Source: Candidatus Bathyarchaeota archaeon
GTDB taxonomy: Archaea; Thermoproteota; Bathyarchaeia; TCS64
Assembly (NCBI GenBank): GCA_013329615.1
Contig: DUKA01000200.1
Coordinates: 2,086 to 7,986, forward strand
Reading direction: 5' to 3'
Length of the DNA: 5,901 nt
The notes beneath the pieces are model-generated. The model saw nothing but the letters and a program-made list of their open reading frames with translations, did no database searches and was not told where the DNA came from. The position numbers and the translations under genes are program-made. Shown piece after piece: positions 5,858 through 5,901 of this stretch (the stretch's first letter is position 1; every line of letters begins with the position of its first letter).

Positions 5858-5901
5858 TTGCGGCCCTGCGTCTTCTATGCGTGGACTGTGGGGGGGATTT
5901 A

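Noticed and set aside
5858..5901. A fluoride (crcB-type) riboswitch upstream of the fluoride channel gene
   Set aside because: Only 44 bases are available, and they contain a C7 run but no match to the conserved riboswitch core; one further upstream cannot be excluded.

Overview
The window looks like a GC-rich archaeal chromosome segment with five protein-coding genes and no RNA genes, mobile elements or CRISPR. Group II chaperonin (thermosome) genes, TATA-type promoters with a short or absent leader, GGTGA-type Shine-Dalgarno (SD) sites and an ArsR-like regulator of an archaeal type all point to Archaea. The regulator and the glycine/methionine-rich chaperonin tails recall Nitrososphaerota (thaumarchaeal) and related TACK proteins, but this is an impression from memory and the phylum cannot be fixed from the sequence alone.

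Left part (1-891): a 237-residue DNA-binding protein (26-739, + strand) has an N-terminal ArsR-like winged helix, an acidic helical middle and a second winged-helix-like domain at the C-terminus. It is followed by a 152-bp intergenic region holding a T-rich TATA/terminator stretch, a cluster of repeated 11-bp pseudo-palindromes and a leader of about 100 nt with a small hairpin. The same 11-bp element, repeated with the same 14-bp period, lies directly in front of the regulator's own start codon.

Centre (892-4210): two complete thermosome subunits lie head to tail, 10 bp apart, with the second gene's SD overlapping the first gene's stop. They almost certainly form one operon and encode the subunits of a mixed or alternating chaperonin ring. 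Regulator, shared operator-like element and chaperonin operon together suggest a local autoregulated heat-shock or proteostasis circuit, analogous in logic to Phr of Pyrococcus or HSR1 of Archaeoglobus but with a different site.

Right part (4211-5901): a CPA2-type (Kef/NapA-like) cation:proton antiporter without a cytoplasmic regulatory domain (+ strand) is read from its own promoter, probably as a leaderless mRNA. It converges, with a 10-bp gap, on a CrcB/Fluc fluoride channel gene (- strand). These two are ion-homeostasis genes and show no sequence link to the chaperonin unit.
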